Source: an uncultured Mucilaginibacter sp.
GTDB lineage: Bacteria; Bacteroidota; Bacteroidia; Sphingobacteriales; Sphingobacteriaceae
Reading direction: 5' to 3'
Length of the DNA stretch: 6,982 bases
Assembly (NCBI GenBank): GCA_903885865.1
Contig: CAISKH010000589.1
Location: 1 to 6,982 of the forward strand
Positions 5,851 to 6,982 of this stretch are shown in pieces (the first letter of the stretch is position 1; each line of letters begins with the position of its first letter). Under the pieces are notes generated by a model. The model was given only the letters and a program-made list of their open reading frames with translations. It was not told the origin of the DNA and made no database searches. Position numbers and translations under genes: made by a program.

Positions 5851-6467
5851 TGGAAGCACCTGTAGCCACTTTTATATTTATAATTACTATCGTTACCACT
5901 TTACTGGCATTCTCGAACGAGAATTTGTACGGTAAATTAATGCTTCATCCCTACAGCGTATATCGCGGCACTAATGTTTACACGTTAATTACCAGCGGAC
6001 TGATACATAAGGATTGGATGCACCTGTTGTTTAATATGTTTTCCTTTTATTTCTTTGCTTTTAACCTTGAAGTAACAATCGGCCACTGGCAGTTTGGTGC
6101 GCTGTATATGGCAAGTTTAGTGCTAAGCGACCTGCCATCAGTAGTAAAGCATAAAAATGATTTTTGGTATAATAGCTTAGGCGCCTCCGGGGCAATAAGC
6201 GCTGTAATTTTCAGCTACATTCTATACTCACCGATGAGTACGATGATGATCATGCCGCTGCCTATCCCTATTCCGGCCATTATATTTGGTGTGTTGTATT
6301 TGGTTTATTGCAGCTATGCCTCCAGGTATTCAAGAGATAATATTAATCATGATGCTCACCTTTTCGGCGCATTGTGCGGAATATTCATCACTATAATTCT
6401 TAACCCTAAAGTAGTGCCCATATTTGTACAGCAAATTACAATGGCAATTCAATCGCACCTGCATTAA
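5850..6467 (+). CDS. Rhomboid family intramembrane serine protease
   Basis: This 205-residue polytopic membrane protein carries the rhomboid active site. The H-x3-N motif in the second membrane helix is HLLFN (H58, N62). The nucleophile is S113 in GASGAISAV, and the catalytic histidine is most likely H170 in HDAHLFGALCG, with H167 nearby. About six hydrophobic helices are apparent (near 5-21, 47-70, 80-95, 110-126, 138-156 and 168-186), matching the minimal bacterial six-helix form without an extra domain. It cleaves membrane-anchored substrates within the bilayer; the substrate is unknown. The ATG at 5850 shares its A with the TAA of the M14 gene (TAATG), so translation is probably coupled and the pair co-transcribed. 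The 3' end overlaps the opposite-strand gene by 32 bp. Loop 1 (residues 30-45) is short compared with GlpG. Confidence 0.93.
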   Translation: MEAPVATFIFIITIVTTLLAFSNENLYGKLMLHPYSVYRGTNVYTLITSGLIHKDWMHLLFNMFSFYFFAFNLEVTIGHWQFGALYMASLVLSDLPSVVKHKNDFWYNSLGASGAISAVIFSYILYSPMSTMMIMPLPIPIPAIIFGVLYLVYCSYASRYSRDNINHDAHLFGALCGIFITIILNPKVVPIFVQQITMAIQSHLH

Positions 6468-6981
6468 TAAATTCACCATCAGCATCAAACAAAAAACTCA
6501 TGGGCTGTTCGGGGTTTTTAATGATCTCGAGCAACAGGAAACCCCAGTTTTTCCAGAAATTCTCCAATACTTGTCCGTAAATTTTATTTTGCCAGTGATC
6601 AAATAAAGGCTTGCTGCTTATTCCGCGCAGGGGCATAGCCTCAATGAATACGTCATCGCCCACGGGCAAAATATTATACTCGGGCAAACGGTTAAACAGG
6701 TAGGCCGAATAAAATACGCGCCCGCTAAACTCTTCAAACTGGATGGGGTGCAGGATTTGGGTTTCAATTTTTTCCAGTATTTCCCGGTGATAATGACGAT
6801 TAGCGCCGTTATCCTGGAAACAGATGATAAGGCCAAAATCTTTTATCCGCAACGCGAACGTAAGGGTATTGATCTCATCTCGATAGCCAAATTCCTGCTC
6901 ATTGTTATTCACCTTAAATAAAAACAGGCTGAATGGCCTAAAATCTTCAAATACAATGGGCAAATTAATGCTTTGCAGCAT
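6436..6981 (-). CDS. Protein of unknown function (probably partial at its N-terminus)
   Basis: This minus-strand reading frame of 181 codons ends with TAA at 6438-6436 and stays open to the window edge. The ATG at 6981-6979 could be the true start or an internal Met, so the gene may continue outside. I do not recognise the family. The product is soluble-looking, with no signal peptide or membrane helix, and rich in aromatic residues (for example DHWQNKIYGQVLENFWKNWG near 128-147). Alternating strand-like stretches occur in the first half (LTFALRIKDFGLIICFQD at 40-57, VFIEAMPL at 111-118). The C-terminus has a FLFDADGEFINAG turn. Sequence character and composition match the neighbouring genes, so it looks native and expressed rather than a shadow; it is also the only long frame in the last 500 bp. 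It is convergent with the rhomboid gene and overlaps it by 32 bp, with no room for a terminator between them. Confidence 0.75.
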   Translation of the reverse strand: MLQSINLPIVFEDFRPFSLFLFKVNNNEQEFGYRDEINTLTFALRIKDFGLIICFQDNGANRHYHREILEKIETQILHPIQFEEFSGRVFYSAYLFNRLPEYNILPVGDDVFIEAMPLRGISSKPLFDHWQNKIYGQVLENFWKNWGFLLLEIIKNPEQPMSFLFDADGEFINAGAIELPL

Positions 6982-6982
6982 C

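Noticed and set aside
6424..6606. Plus-strand open frame of 60 codons after the rhomboid gene
   Set aside because: It overlaps both the rhomboid end and the opposite-strand gene, begins inside the rhomboid gene, and has no protein-like features.

Overview
The window looks like chromosome of a Bacteroidota bacterium, most likely Sphingobacteriaceae (Mucilaginibacter/Pedobacter-like). This is inferred from protein style, not from any search: an ECF sigma factor followed by a membrane anti-sigma-like protein with carboxypeptidase-regulatory and TonB-C-like modules, a divergent secreted protein starting like a SusC/TonB-dependent receptor, start codons mostly without Shine-Dalgarno sequences, and promoter elements of the Bacteroidetes type (TTTG / TAnnTTTG).

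Left part (1-2336), a probable signalling module. A minus-strand gene cut by the left edge encodes a signal peptide followed by the start of a CarboxypepD_reg-like domain. 82 bp away and divergent is an ECF sigma factor (269-841). It overlaps by 11 bp a 501-residue protein (831-2336) with an unusual layout: cytoplasmic anti-sigma-like segment, one membrane helix, Pro/Ala/Lys-rich linker, CarboxypepD_reg-like domain, a segment closely resembling the plug of Bacteroidetes outer-membrane receptors, and a TonB C-terminal-like domain. There is no beta-barrel. In effect an inner-membrane anti-sigma/TonB-like protein carries the N-terminal part of an outer-membrane receptor. This is the most interesting object in the window.

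Middle and right part (2371-6981), mostly peptidase genes. A minus-strand peptidase T gene (pepT) converges on the signalling operon across a 34-bp gap containing a small pyrimidine-rich repeat. Divergent from pepT is a small YjbR/MmcQ-family gene. Then come an exported M14 zinc carboxypeptidase, with a strong Bacteroidetes-type promoter immediately upstream, and a rhomboid intramembrane serine protease whose ATG shares a base with the carboxypeptidase stop codon. The last gene is a minus-strand protein of unknown function that reaches the right edge and overlaps the rhomboid gene tail-to-tail by 32 bp.

How they may work together: the sigma factor and its membrane partner probably form a regulatory pair, possibly sensing a TonB-linked receptor such as the divergent gene product. 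The M14 peptidase and rhomboid are probably co-transcribed, while PepT would finish cytoplasmic peptide breakdown. No RNA genes, CRISPR arrays, insertion sequences, phage genes or convincing terminators were seen, and no stretch over 300 bp lacks a gene.
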